This document shows, one piece after another, positions 17,013 to 27,564 of a stretch of DNA of 64,000 bases. Origin of the DNA: Legionella spiritensis (GTDB taxonomy: Bacteria; Pseudomonadota; Gammaproteobacteria; Legionellales; Legionellaceae). The stretch lies in contig NZ_LT906457.1 in assembly GCF_900186965.1 (NCBI RefSeq), forward strand, positions 2,506,501-2,570,500, read 5' to 3'. Position 1 is the first letter of the stretch; every line of letters begins with the position of its first letter. The position numbers and the translations under genes are program-made. The notes under the pieces are model-generated. The model was not told the DNA's origin, did no database searches, and worked only from the letters and a program-made list of their open reading frames with translations.

Positions 17013-17933
17013 TCAGGATGATTGTGTTTTATTGACGGTTTTCAACATCTCGGTCACACCGCCCAACGCACCAATAATGCCCGTTGCTTCAATCGGCAAC
17101 AACACCATTTTACTGTTTTCGGAATTGCCTATTGTTTTCAGGGCTTCCACATAGTTCTGGGCGATAAAATAATTGATGGCATTGATATTTCCTGTAGCGA
17201 TGGCCGATGAGACAACCCGTGTGGCATTGGCGTCCGCTTCCGCTGTTCTCTCCCGGGCTTCCGCTTCAAGATAAGCCTGTTGTTTTTGTGCCTCGGCACG
17301 TAGAATCTGCCCCTGTTTATCGCCTTCCGCACGTAAAATTTCCGCCTGCCGGTGTCCTTCCGCTTCAAGAATCGCAGCCCGTTTCTCCCGTTCCGCCTTC
17401 ATTTGATTAGCCATGGCGTCGACCAAATCCTTGGGGGGACGAATATCTCTTATTTCAATGCGGGTTACTTTAACACCCCAGGGATTGGTGGCCAAATCCA
17501 CGATATGCATTAATCGGCTGTTAATTTCATCCCGCTGACTCAACATGCCGTCCAATTCCAGCGAGCCTAACACGGTACGGATATTGGTCATGGTCAAATT
17601 GCGGATGGCATGCTCCAGATTATCCACCTGATAAGCGGACTTTGCGGTATCCACAACCTGGAAAAAGCAGACGGCATCGATGGTTACCATGGCGTTGTCT
17701 GAAGAAATAACTTCCTGCGGGGGAATATCCAGCACGCGTTCCCGCATATTGATTTTGTAGGTCACCCTGTCAATAAATGGAATAATCAAACCAAGTCCCG
17801 GGCGAAGCGTCTGAGTAAAGCGTCCGAAGCGCTCCACCGTCCATTCTTCGGACTGAGGAACAATTTTAACACCGGCCAAAACAAATGCGATGGCGAAAAT
17901 AACCAGCAAACCCAAAGTGATTAATGACTCCAA
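17013..17933 (-). CDS. SPFH/stomatin-like membrane protein (QmcA type)
   Basis: The 306-residue protein has one N-terminal membrane segment (residues about 3-22) followed by an SPFH/Band 7 domain ([41 protein letters not shown]). A long Ala/Glu/Gln-rich coiled coil ([18 protein letters not shown]) lies in the C-terminal third. It likely forms membrane microdomain oligomers with the NfeD protein encoded 58 bp downstream. A solo REP-end remnant (CCAGGTTTTGTGAACC, 16994-17009) lies between them. Confidence 0.92.
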   Translation of the reverse strand: MESLITLGLLVIFAIAFVLAGVKIVPQSEEWTVERFGRFTQTLRPGLGLIIPFIDRVTYKINMRERVLDIPPQEVISSDNAMVTIDAVCFFQVVDTAKSAYQVDNLEHAIRNLTMTNIRTVLGSLELDGMLSQRDEINSRLMHIVDLATNPWGVKVTRIEIRDIRPPKDLVDAMANQMKAEREKRAAILEAEGHRQAEILRAEGDKQGQILRAEAQKQQAYLEAEARERTAEADANATRVVSSAIATGNINAINYFIAQNYVEALKTIGNSENSKMVLLPIEATGIIGALGGVTEMLKTVNKTQSS

Positions 17934-18312
17934 GGTACTCTCCTTCTATTATTTTCGGCTCGAGACAAAATGCGGACTACTTTATATTATTTTACGTTTG
18001 AATGGCGCGAATAGCGAGACTATTTAATAAATTCGACTCTGATTTGATCCTGAGCCAGTAGCGTTTCCTGCAATCGCCCGTTCTGCAAGTGAAGCCGAAA
18101 TGCGGGATCATGTTCACTTGAGCGACCACCTGCCCTCCAGAAACAATATTGGGACATAAAACCCGCAATATGGCCTCAGACCTACTTGCGGGCACCGCCC
18201 TTTTGTAAAACAGGACATTTTTGTGCACAGAACCTGGCAGAATGAACCTGATGATTGCAAAAGTCTTTTTTTATGCTATAGAAAATAGATAATAAAATTT
18301 TTGGTGGTGGAC
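17934..18312. other. Intergenic region containing degenerate REP copy
   Basis: This 379-bp gap between the SPFH gene and the HTH gene holds no supported ORF. At 18095-18185 there is a decayed, inverted copy of the REP core (GAAGCCGAAATGCGGGAT and CCCGCAATATGGCCTCAGAC). At about 18218-18234 lies a GTGCACAGAACCTGG end remnant. Confidence 0.6.
18095..18235 (-). repeat. REP family copy 4 (degenerate, inverted)
   Basis: Both palindrome arms are recognisable in reverse orientation but diverged, and they are separated by an unrelated stretch. The outer end is reduced to GTGCACAGAACCTGG. This looks like an older copy than those at 1.5 and 16.2 kb. Confidence 0.6.
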
Positions 18313-18549
18313 ATGCCCAACAAACAATTTTCAGAACGGTTAAACAAGGAACTGGACAGCATCGGCCTCCCTTCCCGCAGCGAGGAACGGATTGAAAGCT
18401 TTGCCAAGCTATTAAAAATCCCAAAATTTAAAGCGGAAGCCATGCTCAGTGGAATCACCATACCCGATAGTGGTCTGTTGGAAATGCTGGCCGAAGAACT
18501 GGAGGTCAACCCCGAGTGGCTCATCGGCAAAAGCGAACAAAAACATTAG
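18313..18549 (+). CDS. Small XRE/HTH-type protein
   Basis: The 78-residue protein has the look of a Cro/CI-type helix-turn-helix domain. SRSEERIESFAKLLKIPKFKAEAML would provide the first helices and ITIPDSGLLEMLAEELEVNPEWLIG the rest, ending in the WLIGK motif common at the end of XRE domains. It probably binds DNA as a regulator. The target is unknown. ATG 18313 is favoured over upstream TTG/GTG codons and has GGTGG nearby. It converges on rimK. Confidence 0.7.
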   Translation: MPNKQFSERLNKELDSIGLPSRSEERIESFAKLLKIPKFKAEAMLSGITIPDSGLLEMLAEELEVNPEWLIGKSEQKH

Positions 18550-18563
18550 AGGCTGCAAGATAG

Positions 18564-19472
18564 TTAACCTTGAAAATAGCGTTTGGCGCTAATGGGTTTT
18601 GCATTCTTCTCAAGAAATTGAATTGTTTTTCCGGCAATATTCACATGGGTTGCTTTTTCTATAGCCTCCAATCCCGGAGATGAATTAATTTCCAGAACCA
18701 AAGGCCCGTGATTGGATCGAATCAAATCGACACCGGCCAGCTTTAAACCCATGGTTTTTGCCGCAGCAATTGCTATGGCGCGCTCCTGGGGAGACAATTG
18801 TATTTTAATGGCTTTACCTCCCTGATGCACATTGGCACGAAAATCTCCTTCCTTGGCCTGACGCTTAATCGCCGCAACGACTTTGTCACCCAATACAAAA
18901 CAACGAATATCCGTACCGCGCGATTCTTCAATAAACTCCTGCACGAGAATGTTGGCTGACATTTCCTTGAACGCATTAATAATACTGACTGCCGATTGGT
19001 GACTGTCCGCCAGAATAACCCCTTTTCCCTGGGTGCCTTCCAACAATTTAATGACTAACGGCGCGCCTCCGACCATACGAATCAGATCTTCCGTGTCATC
19101 GGGCGATTGCGCAAAACTGGTCAATGGCATGGGGATCCCCTTGCGCGCCAGTAATTGCAAGGAACGAAATTTATCCCGCGAACGCGAAATCGCAATGGAT
19201 TCATTAATACTGTACATGCCCATGGTTTCCATATGACGTAACACGGCCGTGCCATAGTAGGTTATGGACGCCCCTATCCGAGGTATGACCGCGTCATACC
19301 TCGGCAACGCTTCTCCCCCACGATAATGTACCTGCGGATTGGAGGCAGCGACGTTCATATAGCAATACAGTGGATTAATAATATTCACTTCGTGGCCAGC
19401 CTCCTCACCGGCTTTCTTCAAACGCTGGTGAGAATATAACTGGGGATTCGTTGCCAATATCGCAATTTTCAT
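18564..19472 (-). CDS. rimK: RimK-type ATP-grasp glutamate ligase
   Basis: The 302-residue protein begins [18 protein letters not shown] and carries the ATP-grasp motifs. These are [19 protein letters not shown] (nucleotide binding), [48 protein letters not shown] and the Mg-binding ELN-type EINSSPG. E. coli RimK adds glutamates to ribosomal protein S6, and also makes poly-alpha-glutamate. The ATG at 19472 matches the family start; the frame extends 16 codons upstream without homology. Confidence 0.9.
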   Translation of the reverse strand: MKIAILATNPQLYSHQRLKKAGEEAGHEVNIINPLYCYMNVAASNPQVHYRGGEALPRYDAVIPRIGASITYYGTAVLRHMETMGMYSINESIAISRSRDKFRSLQLLARKGIPMPLTSFAQSPDDTEDLIRMVGGAPLVIKLLEGTQGKGVILADSHQSAVSIINAFKEMSANILVQEFIEESRGTDIRCFVLGDKVVAAIKRQAKEGDFRANVHQGGKAIKIQLSPQERAIAIAAAKTMGLKLAGVDLIRSNHGPLVLEINSSPGLEAIEKATHVNIAGKTIQFLEKNAKPISAKRYFQG

Positions 19473-19970
19473 AATAAGGTATTCCCGAATAATACAATTC
19501 GAATCAAGAACAATTAACATGGCTCATAACATCATTAAAACAATGGGGATTAAACGACGATTGCAGAACGAGCGGGGTCGAACCATCAACCCTGACTCCC
19601 GTCAATAACCCACAATTAGCAGACGTACAAACCTACGCCGACGACCCTATCCAAAGCCTAGCTCAAAAATCGGATTTTTTCTTTTTGCCAATATATAAAT
19701 GGAATCTTCAAGGACTGAGATCCCTGTCCGAAAAAAAACCGTTGCCATCATCGCGAACGTAGTGAAGCGACCCTGTACCGACAGGCATTTATGGATTGAT
19801 CAGGATTGCTTCGTCGATGCCCGCAACAGCGAATTCACATAGTTTGTCCCATACAAAAATGAAAGCTCAACAGAGCCTGGTCTCAATGCACTTGCCTTTT
19901 ACCGTTTGCAAACTGAGAGTAATTTACTCAATTTCACTTCAAAAAAATGACAAGTGCGCCGAACCTGTCG
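19473..19970. other. Intergenic region without supported gene
   Basis: About 500 bp between rimK and sco. A 29-codon frame starting at 19519 ([16 protein letters not shown]) has no visible ribosome site. Odd short stretches (CCGACGACCCTATCCAAAGC, GTGAAGCGACCCTGTACCGA) may be gene debris. I see no convincing RNA gene or repeat. Confidence 0.4.
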
Positions 19971-20615
19971 TTAATCAACCAATAATTGATAATCTTTAGC
20001 CATCAAATCAGCATGATGGGGGGTTGTGAAAAACGCGTTCAATTCCCCATCCGGATTAAACAACATGACCGCACCACTATGCTGAATGTCATAATTCTGA
20101 GAATCCGTCGCATTTGGGAGCGCGATTTTAGCATAGGCTATCCCCATTTCACGAGCCATTTTTTTCACTTCCTCACTATTACCGCGTGCCCCTTGAAAAT
20201 GAGGGTCGAAGGCTCTGACGTAACCGGCCAGTTTTTCCAGACTGTCACGCTCGGGATCGATAGATATCATGACCACATCAGGCATGGATTTCACACGATT
20301 CTTCTCCAGAATACGGTACATTTTCCCCAGTTCCGCCATGGTAGTCGGACATAAATAACCGCAATTGGTAAAACCAAAAAAGATCAAAGTCCATTTTCCG
20401 TGCAGACTTTGATTATTAAAAACAGTCTTGTCAATACCCGTTAAGGCAAACGCGTTCACTTCTCTGGGGGACTGAAGCAAAGTACCATTAAATTGACCGG
20501 GGTTGATTTTTTTGGACTTATGAAGATGCTGGAAAACAAAAAGACCGGTCATCAATGCCGCAAAAGCGACTAAAATCACTATAGTGAGGTTTATACGATT
20601 TTTTTTACTTGCCAT
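19971..20615 (-). CDS. SCO1/SenC-family copper protein for cytochrome oxidase assembly
   Basis: The 214-residue protein has one N-terminal membrane anchor (residues about 9-28) and a thioredoxin-like domain. The copper motif is CxxxC in FGFTNCGYLCPTTM, and the distal His is in DIQHSGAVMLFNPDG. SCO proteins deliver copper to the CuA site of cytochrome c oxidase. It is the last gene of a minus-strand assembly cluster (surf1, hypothetical, ctaA, ctaB, sco). Confidence 0.92.
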   Translation of the reverse strand: MASKKNRINLTIVILVAFAALMTGLFVFQHLHKSKKINPGQFNGTLLQSPREVNAFALTGIDKTVFNNQSLHGKWTLIFFGFTNCGYLCPTTMAELGKMYRILEKNRVKSMPDVVMISIDPERDSLEKLAGYVRAFDPHFQGARGNSEEVKKMAREMGIAYAKIALPNATDSQNYDIQHSGAVMLFNPDGELNAFFTTPHHADLMAKDYQLLVD

Positions 20616-20624
20616 TTTGTCCCC

Positions 20625-21509
20625 CTAGACGTAATGATCAACCAACAGAATAACAAACAACAGCATCAAATAAACAATTGAGAAACGAAAGGTACGCATC
20701 GCAACGACACCTTGGCTGGATTTATACAAACAGACAGACCAATAAAGAAATCGCATACCCAAAAGCGACGCACCGACCAAATAAACCCAACTGCTCATAC
20801 CGACTACAAAAGGAAGGGTACTGACTACCAGAAGTAAAATGGTATATAAAAGAACGTTTAACTTGGTAAACGCAACACCATGTGTGACCGGTAACATGGG
20901 AATTTCAGCGTCTTTATAATCTTCAAAGCGATAAATAGCCAAAGCCCAGAAATGGGGAGGAGTCCAGGTAAATATAATAAGAACCAGCAACAGCGCCTGC
21001 GGATCAAGCTGGTTGGTAACGGCCGTCCATCCCAATAAAGGGGGTGCGGCGCCCGCCAATCCCCCGATGACAATATTCTGTGGTGTCGCTCGCTTAAGAT
21101 AACCCGTGTATATTCCGGCATAACCAATCAATGTAATAAAGGTCAGTACGGCTGTCAGGGTGTTGACCAGCAACACCAAAAGCAAAAGCCCGCATACCCC
21201 TAATATTAATGCGAAATACAACGCCTGATTAACTGAAATACGCCCCCTGGCAACCGGCCTTTTGCTGGTTCTTGCCATGATAGCGTCAATTCGCTTGTCT
21301 ACAAGATGATTAATGGCCGCGGCACTTCCGGCACAAAGCCCTATTCCCAGCAAGGAAGTTATTAATGTGTACAAAGGCACCCAGCCGGGTACCGCCAGAT
21401 ACATACCGACGACAACCGTCAACAACATCAAAGCGACTACTTTAGGCTTACAAAGCTCCAGATAATCACGCCAGGCAACAGGCGTATCCATTGTTTGCTC
21501 AGCATGCAT
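20625..21509 (-). CDS. cyoE: Protoheme IX farnesyltransferase (heme O synthase)
   Basis: The 294-residue polytopic membrane protein has about nine membrane segments. It carries the prenyltransferase motifs [23 protein letters not shown] (DxxxD type) and [12 protein letters not shown], plus [10 protein letters not shown]. It makes heme O from heme B, the substrate for the heme A synthase encoded just upstream. Its start lies inside the 3' end of ctaA, an 11-base overlap. Confidence 0.94.
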   Translation of the reverse strand: MHAEQTMDTPVAWRDYLELCKPKVVALMLLTVVVGMYLAVPGWVPLYTLITSLLGIGLCAGSAAAINHLVDKRIDAIMARTSKRPVARGRISVNQALYFALILGVCGLLLLVLLVNTLTAVLTFITLIGYAGIYTGYLKRATPQNIVIGGLAGAAPPLLGWTAVTNQLDPQALLLVLIIFTWTPPHFWALAIYRFEDYKDAEIPMLPVTHGVAFTKLNVLLYTILLLVVSTLPFVVGMSSWVYLVGASLLGMRFLYWSVCLYKSSQGVVAMRTFRFSIVYLMLLFVILLVDHYV

Positions 21510-22503
21510 CGGTGTGTTTCCTCTGAGTCAGGTAAACCATCATAAATAAAGTCGCCAGCAAGACAGCGGCAACGCCATTATGCAATACCGCGACACTTAA
21601 CGGGAGAAGATAAAGGACATTAATAACTCCCAATACAAATTGCGCGGCCACCAGTACTATCATCATAGCCGCCAAATACCGGATGGCTGTCTCGCGGACT
21701 CGCAATAACATCATCACCCCCAGACCGGTAACCAGGGAAGCGGTAAGCAGGGCACCGAGACGGTGAATGTATTGTATAGTGACCCGAATCTCACTATCCA
21801 GTACACCGCCTTGATAATTAACCCCCGCCGGAGAAAACAAATTGAAGCCCTGTGTCAGATGCAATGCCGGAAGCCACTGGCCGTTGCAACGCGGAAAACC
21901 AATGCAGGCAATCCCGGCGTAATTGGAACTGACCCACCCGCCCAGCGCAATCTGACACAAAACAATAACCAGGGTCAACCCAATCCAGGGCCGCCATTGC
22001 GGCAGGCTCACCGGACTCACCCGGCTTTGTTGCAGACGAAAACGGGCTAAACACGAAAAAATCAATACACCACCCAACAAATGCCCCATCACAACTATCG
22101 GCAAGAGTTTCATGGTCACGGTCCACATACCCAAAGCCGCTTGAAAAACCACCAGCAATACAAGTACAACCGGTAACCGCCAACCTGTCCGCATCCCCTT
22201 TAAACGACGCCACAAAGCATGGATACCGAGGCATGCAATCAATATCGCCAGCGTTCCGGCGGCATAACGGTGTGCCATTTCAGTCCACGCCTTTTGCGTT
22301 TCAATAGGAACGGAAGGGTATTGTTGTTGTGCGGTATTCAAGGCTTTTTGAGCACTGGGCAGAATGAGGTGTCCATAACATCCGGGCCAATCCGGGCAAC
22401 CCAGTCCCGCGTTGGTCAAGCGCGTATAGGCGCCAAGCATAACCACAAACAGCGCCAAAATAACAGCCAGAGTTGTTGCGTAATTCAGAATTCTTGGTTG
22501 CAT
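21499..22503 (-). CDS. ctaA: Heme A synthase (CtaA/COX15)
   Basis: The 334-residue protein has about eight membrane segments and the COX15 landmarks. These are [19 protein letters not shown] near the N-terminus, MAHRYAAG with a heme-ligand His, the central FPRCNG Cys, and IHRLGAL and LHNGVAA with further His ligands. It oxidises heme O to heme A for aa3-type oxidase. It overlaps cyoE by 11 bases. Confidence 0.94.
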   Translation of the reverse strand: MQPRILNYATTLAVILALFVVMLGAYTRLTNAGLGCPDWPGCYGHLILPSAQKALNTAQQQYPSVPIETQKAWTEMAHRYAAGTLAILIACLGIHALWRRLKGMRTGWRLPVVLVLLVVFQAALGMWTVTMKLLPIVVMGHLLGGVLIFSCLARFRLQQSRVSPVSLPQWRPWIGLTLVIVLCQIALGGWVSSNYAGIACIGFPRCNGQWLPALHLTQGFNLFSPAGVNYQGGVLDSEIRVTIQYIHRLGALLTASLVTGLGVMMLLRVRETAIRYLAAMMIVLVAAQFVLGVINVLYLLPLSVAVLHNGVAAVLLATLFMMVYLTQRKHTDAC

Positions 22504-22507
22504 GGAG

Positions 22508-23053
22508 TTAACCGCTCGCCTTGTCAGTTGTATTCAATAACCGTTTGAGATCATGAAAAATATCACCGGATTTGGCCGTCAGGGGATAAGTCAAAATCAG
22601 GTAACTATCCGGACTTACTATAAAAACATGAGCGTGATTGTCCAACAGATCGGGTTTGTTATAGGATTTGGCGAGTCTCAAAACATGGATATCCTGTTTA
22701 CGCAATTCTCGCATCATACCCTCGGAAAGAGGGGACGTCGGATAATCCATAACCAGCCATTGCTCCACTTCGTACAGTCGGCGACCCAATGCCAGGCGAA
22801 TGCGAGCCAGTTTATCGAGCTGCTGGCGACATACGGATTTGCAGTCTTTGGGAAGCCATAATGCCAGACGCCATTTTGCCGGGCTGTTCATAGTGGACAA
22901 CAAGACCGGCGGGTTTATCAAGGTTCCCTTGTTCGTCGTCTTGGTACCCAGCCATTGAGGGTGCTTGTAAAACAGATAGGCCGCCAGCCCCGGTGCAGCA
23001 AACACCAGAGCCAGTAACAACAACACAATGTTTGGACTCTTAAATAGTTTCAT
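22508..23053 (-). CDS. Membrane-anchored hypothetical protein in oxidase assembly cluster
   Basis: The 181-residue protein has a single N-terminal membrane segment (residues about 7-27). A periplasmic part follows with a CKSVCRQQLDKL motif that resembles the CxxxC region of SCO-like thioredoxin folds, plus a DNHAHVFIVSPDSYLILTYP stretch. Similar proteins occur between surf1 and ctaA in other gamma-proteobacteria and are presumed to help cytochrome oxidase biogenesis. It overlaps surf1 by 14 bases. I do not know a specific name. Confidence 0.75.
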   Translation of the reverse strand: MKLFKSPNIVLLLLALVFAAPGLAAYLFYKHPQWLGTKTTNKGTLINPPVLLSTMNSPAKWRLALWLPKDCKSVCRQQLDKLARIRLALGRRLYEVEQWLVMDYPTSPLSEGMMRELRKQDIHVLRLAKSYNKPDLLDNHAHVFIVSPDSYLILTYPLTAKSGDIFHDLKRLLNTTDKASG

Positions 23054-23762
23054 TCATTTTCTTCAGTGTTAAAACGATATATATCAGCAGAACCGTGAAA
23101 GCCATCGCAAACCATTGTAAGGCATAACCATAATGGCGCTCCGGAGACATGGCAATCACCGCCCATTGCCGAACATAACCATACATGGCCTGTTCATCAA
23201 GGCGAATAATAAACGGATAGATTGATTTATGCAAAACTTGGCTGATTAATTTCGCATCAATTTTTTCCAGAATAAACCTGTCCCCGTTTCGCGGCTCAAT
23301 GGCTTCTCCTAAAACCCAGTTTTTATTAGAGGGATAATAGCTCATTCCCGAGATGGTCAAAGACTTTTCCGGCACCAGCACATCAGGCAATTGCTGTCGA
23401 TCAGGAGAGCCGGCCACCCAGCCGCGATCCACCAGAACCACCTGTTGATTCTCCAACACCAGCGGACTGATAACGTGATAGCCCCATTGATGCCGATGAT
23501 GCTGATTATCCAGAAAAAAGACTTGCGGCAGATAGTGTCCGGACACGGATATCGGTTGAAACTGGGCCGGATAAGTCTCATCCGGCCGCCATCGGACAAC
23601 CATCTGTTGCGCCATATGTTTTTGAGCAAGCACGATACGTTTTTTCTCATGGGCACGGGTTATTTGCCAATAACCCAGACTACTGAACAAAACAACGACA
23701 AACAGTGTCAGCAGAGTCATGCCCCAATGGGGTCGAAAGCGGCGTCTAATGAAAACAGACAT
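23040..23762 (-). CDS. SURF1-family cytochrome oxidase assembly protein
   Basis: The 240-residue protein has a membrane segment at each end (residues about 15-33 and 213-232). Between them is the SURF1 domain: LGYWQITRAHEKK, VSGHYLPQVFFLDNQ, GYHVISPL, VLVDRGWV. It supports heme a insertion or stability of cytochrome oxidase. It is the first gene of the minus-strand assembly cluster and diverges from the DUF2909-like gene. Confidence 0.9.
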   Translation of the reverse strand: MSVFIRRRFRPHWGMTLLTLFVVVLFSSLGYWQITRAHEKKRIVLAQKHMAQQMVVRWRPDETYPAQFQPISVSGHYLPQVFFLDNQHHRHQWGYHVISPLVLENQQVVLVDRGWVAGSPDRQQLPDVLVPEKSLTISGMSYYPSNKNWVLGEAIEPRNGDRFILEKIDAKLISQVLHKSIYPFIIRLDEQAMYGYVRQWAVIAMSPERHYGYALQWFAMAFTVLLIYIVLTLKKMNETI

Positions 23763-23878
23763 GATTTTTTAAACAAATTGTCCTGAAACAGGGAAAAGGG
23801 ATTCGTGATGGGGGAAGTATACCCTCCCCGGCCGGATTTGTGTTATTTTAATTAAAAATTTTTAAGGCCCTGCAAACC

Positions 23879-24082
23879 ATGTTTACTAAAATCTTTATCA
23901 TTATTGTCATGTTAATTATTTTGTTCGCCCTGGGCAGCGGTTTGATTTTTTTAATTCGCGACGGCGGTAAAAGCAACCGTACCGTGAAAGCTTTAAGCTG
24001 GCGGATTGGGTTATCTCTGGCGCTGTTTCTTTTTCTTTTTCTGGCGTTCAGTATGGGTTGGATTCAGCCCCATGCCGTGTGA
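23879..24082 (+). CDS. DUF2909-type twin transmembrane protein
   Basis: The 67-residue protein consists of two hydrophobic segments (residues about 4-26 and 42-61). They are separated by a short positively charged loop with RDGGKSNRTVKALSWRIGLS, the signature of the twin-transmembrane proteins found near surf1. Its role is unknown. It reads away from surf1 and ends nine bases before the dioxygenase-like gene. Confidence 0.8.
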   Translation: MFTKIFIIIVMLIILFALGSGLIFLIRDGGKSNRTVKALSWRIGLSLALFLFLFLAFSMGWIQPHAV

Positions 24083-24090
24083 TTGTTGTG

Positions 24091-24957
24091 ATGACCACGC
24101 CTGATTCCGGTGCCGTATCCACCCGATTGATTCATGATTTTCAACGAGACGGTGCCGTCTGCCTGCGGCAATTATTAAGTAAAGAGCATGTGGCATTACT
24201 GCGTGAAGGTATAGAGTTAAACCTGCGGACCTTAAGCCACCGTGCCAAAATAGCCAGTAAAACGGATGATCCGGGGCTGTTTGTGGAAGATTTTTGTACC
24301 TGGGCGGCCAACCCCTGTTACCGCCAAATTATTTTTGATTCACCCCTCGGACAAGCGGCCGCCGAATTAATGAACAGCAGTACGGCCCGACTCTATCATG
24401 ATCACATGCTGGTCAAGGAACCAAATACCCGCCAATCGACACCATGGCATCAGGATCAACCCTATTACAATGTGGACGGTCGCCAGAATTGCAGTTTCTG
24501 GATCCCCGTTGATCCGGTCCGTCGTTCCTCCACCCTTGAATTTATCGCGGGTTCCCATTCAGGCCCCTGGCTGATGCCCAGAACATTTATGGATCATAAA
24601 GCCAAATGGTTTCCCGAAGGTTCGCTGGCTGACTTGCCGGATATCGAAAGTACGCGCGATCAATACCCCATCCTTGGCTGGGACATAGAACCCGGTGATG
24701 TGGTGTGTTTTCATATGCTCACCCTGCATGCGGCAGGTGGCGTGGACGGGCAGGCCAGAAGGCGGGTTTTTTCAGCACGCTTTTTGGGAGATGATATGGT
24801 ACATGCACCAAGAAACTGGCCAACCTCCCCTGATTTTCCCGGACTGGCGGGAGAACTTCCTGCAGGCGCTCCGATGGAGCATCCTCTTTTTCCCATAGTA
24901 TGGCAGAAGCCCCGGACAGGTAATGAATCATTGCATTGCACAGGCATGCGAAGATAA
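24091..24957 (+). CDS. Phytanoyl-CoA dioxygenase (PhyH)-like Fe(II)/2-oxoglutarate oxygenase
   Basis: The 288-residue protein has the PhyH double-stranded beta-helix features. These are a HxD iron motif in STPWHQDQPYYN, the following NCSFWIPVDPV segment, and the distal His and Arg of CFHMLTLHAAGG...RRRVFSARF. It likely hydroxylates an organic substrate that cannot be deduced. The ATG at 24091 is the first good start. Upstream codons overlap the DUF2909 gene. The Shine-Dalgarno is weak, and coupling to the upstream gene is possible. Confidence 0.85.
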   Translation: MTTPDSGAVSTRLIHDFQRDGAVCLRQLLSKEHVALLREGIELNLRTLSHRAKIASKTDDPGLFVEDFCTWAANPCYRQIIFDSPLGQAAAELMNSSTARLYHDHMLVKEPNTRQSTPWHQDQPYYNVDGRQNCSFWIPVDPVRRSSTLEFIAGSHSGPWLMPRTFMDHKAKWFPEGSLADLPDIESTRDQYPILGWDIEPGDVVCFHMLTLHAAGGVDGQARRRVFSARFLGDDMVHAPRNWPTSPDFPGLAGELPAGAPMEHPLFPIVWQKPRTGNESLHCTGMRR

Positions 24958-24999
24958 TATAAATATCACCGCATTCAATAACCAGCAAGGACGACATCC

Positions 25000-25623
25000 A
25001 TGTACACACTTTACTCATTCGGAACACCAAACGGTATAAAACCAACCATAATGCTTGAGGAGTTGGGTGTACCGTACAGGATTAAGCTTGTGAATATCAG
25101 GGAAGGTGAGCAGTTTGACCCGGAATTTTTAAAAATATCTCCCAATAACAAAATTCCGGCACTCCATGATGAAAGCAATAATTTTTATTTATTTGAAAGC
25201 GTTGCCATTCTTGAATATCTCGCCGAAAAACACGGGAAATTTCTACCCATGAATGATTTGAAACACAAATACGACGTATTGAAATGGTGCTATTTTCAAG
25301 TCGGCCATATCGGCCCCATGTTCGGCCAATACGGGCATTTCAACGTCTTTGCCGAAGAATCGGTTCCCTATGCCAAAAAACGCTATAGTGACGAAGTGCT
25401 CAGACTTTTCGCCGTTATGGACAAACAACTCCTGCAACATGATTTTATAAGCGGTACGGATTACAGCATCGCGGACATGGCTATCTGGCCCTGGGTTTAT
25501 TGTTATGAAAAATTTTATAAAACACCGATTGATGCCAATAAATTCCCGCATGTGATGAGATGGTATGAAAACATTGCCGAACGAGCGGGCGTCAATAAAG
25601 CGCTTGCCGCTTACGAGCAATAG
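25000..25623 (+). CDS. Glutathione S-transferase-like protein
   Basis: The 207-residue protein has an N-terminal thioredoxin-like domain (YTLYSFGTPNGIKPTIMLEE, then SPNNKIPAL with the cis-Pro, and LFESVAILEYLAEKHG with the GSH-binding E-S pair). The C-terminal helical domain contains DYSIADMAIWPWV. The pattern (PNG, YTLYS) is closest to the YfcG/Ure2-like class, which often acts as a disulfide reductase. A ribosome site AAGGA precedes the ATG. Confidence 0.9.
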   Translation: MYTLYSFGTPNGIKPTIMLEELGVPYRIKLVNIREGEQFDPEFLKISPNNKIPALHDESNNFYLFESVAILEYLAEKHGKFLPMNDLKHKYDVLKWCYFQVGHIGPMFGQYGHFNVFAEESVPYAKKRYSDEVLRLFAVMDKQLLQHDFISGTDYSIADMAIWPWVYCYEKFYKTPIDANKFPHVMRWYENIAERAGVNKALAAYEQ

Positions 25624-25802
25624 CGATGGCTTGCCCGGGTACATGACGGATTTACAGGATAACGTATCAGGTTCAAAAAAGGGTTCATTTTTATCCGCAA
25701 ATATCGTATAAAGAACCTGTTTTTTCGTCAGTTTGAAATAAAGGGCCTGCGCCATTCCCGCCTGCGAAGAAGCATCTTTATATTCATAGAGGTATCAGAG
25801 TC

Positions 25803-26303
25803 ATGACTACAAAACCCTTGGTTGCCGTTGTGATGGGTTCGCAATCGGACTGGGAGACGATGCAGCATACGGTTAACCTGCTAAAGCAGCTTGGGATCGG
25901 TTATCATACGCAGGTTATTTCAGCGCACCGAACACCGGATTTGTTATTTGAATTTGCCAAGACGGCGCGAGAGAAGCATTTTGAAGTTCTCATCGCCGGT
26001 GCCGGAGGCGCCGCACATTTACCAGGCATGCTCGCGGCCAAATGTTCCTTACCGGTTTTTGGCGTTCCTGTGCAATCCAGAACATTAAGTGGTATGGATT
26101 CCCTTTTATCGATTGTACAAATGCCAGCGGGTATTCCGGTAGGTACTTTAGCAATCGGTAAAGCAGGCGCCATCAATGCCGCATTGCTGGCGGCGGCTGT
26201 GTTGGCTAATAAATACCCGGATATAAAACAACAACTGGAAACCTACCGGGCCAGGCAGACAGAAAGGGTTCTGTCTGATCTTGATCCGGAGAAACAGCCA
26301 TGA
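25803..26303 (+). CDS. purE: N5-carboxyaminoimidazole ribonucleotide mutase
   Basis: The 166-residue class I PurE has [12 protein letters not shown], the VISAHRTPD active-site motif, [15 protein letters not shown] and [22 protein letters not shown]. It converts N5-CAIR to CAIR. It overlaps purK by four bases (ATGA). The preceding 170 bp show no clear PurR operator. Confidence 0.95.
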   Translation: MTTKPLVAVVMGSQSDWETMQHTVNLLKQLGIGYHTQVISAHRTPDLLFEFAKTAREKHFEVLIAGAGGAAHLPGMLAAKCSLPVFGVPVQSRTLSGMDSLLSIVQMPAGIPVGTLAIGKAGAINAALLAAAVLANKYPDIKQQLETYRARQTERVLSDLDPEKQP

Positions 26304-27394
26304 AAATAGGTGTATTAGGCGGCGGTCAGTTAAGCCGCATGTTAGCCTTGGCCGGGATACCTGCCGGCCTTGAGTTTTGCTTTTATGAGCCGAAAAAGCC
26401 TTGTTGCTCGGAAAGCCTGGGACGTGTTATTTATGCGCCCTACGACGACAGGCAAGCCCTTCTGGATTTTGCCGGACAGGTCGATTTGATAACGTATGAA
26501 AACGAAAACATACCCATTGAAACCATTGATTTTTTACAACAGTTGAAACCTGTTTATCCGGATAAAACGGCATTACAGATTAGTCAGGATCGATTATTTG
26601 AGAAAAATCTGTTTCAAGAACTGAATATTCCCACAGCGCGTTATTACGAGGTGAACAATCAAGACGATTTAAAGGCGGCCGTTGAAACACTGGGTTTTCC
26701 TGTGATCCTGAAAAAGCGCCATGGCGGCTACGACGGTAAGTGTCAATTAAGGCTTTACAAACATGCCGACCTAAATGACGTAAGCGATGAACAATGCACC
26801 TGTTCCATAGTTGAGTCTTTCGTGAATTTTGATCGTGAAGTCTCAATGATTGCCGCAAGAAACAAAACCGGAGATTGCATTTTTTACGATCTCTCTGAAA
26901 ATATTCATCTCAACGGCATTTTATTCAGTACAGCGAATAAAAGAAATGACCCTTTCTTTGCAACTGCGCAAAACCATATGGATAAACTCCTGAAACATCT
27001 GGATTATGTCGGTGTTCTGGCACTGGAATTTTTTCAGGAAGACCAACAGCTTATCGCCAATGAGATGGCTCCCAGGGTTCATAACAGTGGACATTGGACG
27101 ATAGAAGCCGCCATGACCAGCCAGTTTGCCAATCATGTGCGTTGTATTCTGGGATGGCCTCCTGCCCGTACAGACAGTCTCGCTTATGCAACCATGTATA
27201 ACGTTATCGGTCATTTCCCTGATAAAAATCAACTGGCAAATTATACTGATCTGCATTGGCATGATTATCAGAAAGAACCACGGGCTGGACGCAAGCTGGG
27301 GCATGTGACCATCCTGTCCCAACGTTCCCACGTTTATCATTCCTTTCTGGAAACATCGTTAAAAGAACCTTATGACGACAAGGCTCTCAAGTAA
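26300..27394 (+). CDS. purK: N5-carboxyaminoimidazole ribonucleotide synthase
   Basis: The 364-residue ATP-grasp enzyme begins [18 protein letters not shown]. It has [30 protein letters not shown] (ATP binding), EVSMIAARN and the metal-binding [17 protein letters not shown] signature. Together with PurE it replaces the single-step carboxylase. The gene ends shortly before REP copy 5, beyond which purN converges. Confidence 0.95.
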   Translation: MKIGVLGGGQLSRMLALAGIPAGLEFCFYEPKKPCCSESLGRVIYAPYDDRQALLDFAGQVDLITYENENIPIETIDFLQQLKPVYPDKTALQISQDRLFEKNLFQELNIPTARYYEVNNQDDLKAAVETLGFPVILKKRHGGYDGKCQLRLYKHADLNDVSDEQCTCSIVESFVNFDREVSMIAARNKTGDCIFYDLSENIHLNGILFSTANKRNDPFFATAQNHMDKLLKHLDYVGVLALEFFQEDQQLIANEMAPRVHNSGHWTIEAAMTSQFANHVRCILGWPPARTDSLAYATMYNVIGHFPDKNQLANYTDLHWHDYQKEPRAGRKLGHVTILSQRSHVYHSFLETSLKEPYDDKALK

Positions 27395-27439
27395 GGAGAA
27401 ACAGCAGGGCTTGTTGACATGTCATTCCATGGCTGCAAT

Positions 27440-27556
27440 TGAACCAGGGATCCCGCAATACGGCCGCAGGCCTCCTTACGGGCTACGGTTCTTTTACAAA
27501 AAACACGTAGCGGGATGACTCTTTTTCACAAGGAAAATTTTGTTCACGAAACCCGG
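27440..27556 (-). repeat. REP family copy 5 (partial, inverted)
   Basis: CCCGCAATACGGCCGCAGGC and CTCCTTACGGGCTAC form one arm in reverse orientation, followed by unrelated sequence. The outer end AAAATTTTGTTCACGAAACC lies at about 27535-27554. It lies between the converging purK and purN genes and could end transcription of both. Confidence 0.7.
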
Positions 27557-27564
27557 GCTGTGAA

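Noticed and set aside
19519-19608. 29-codon ORF upstream of rimK
   Set aside because: No ribosome site and no recognisable motif; treated as chance.
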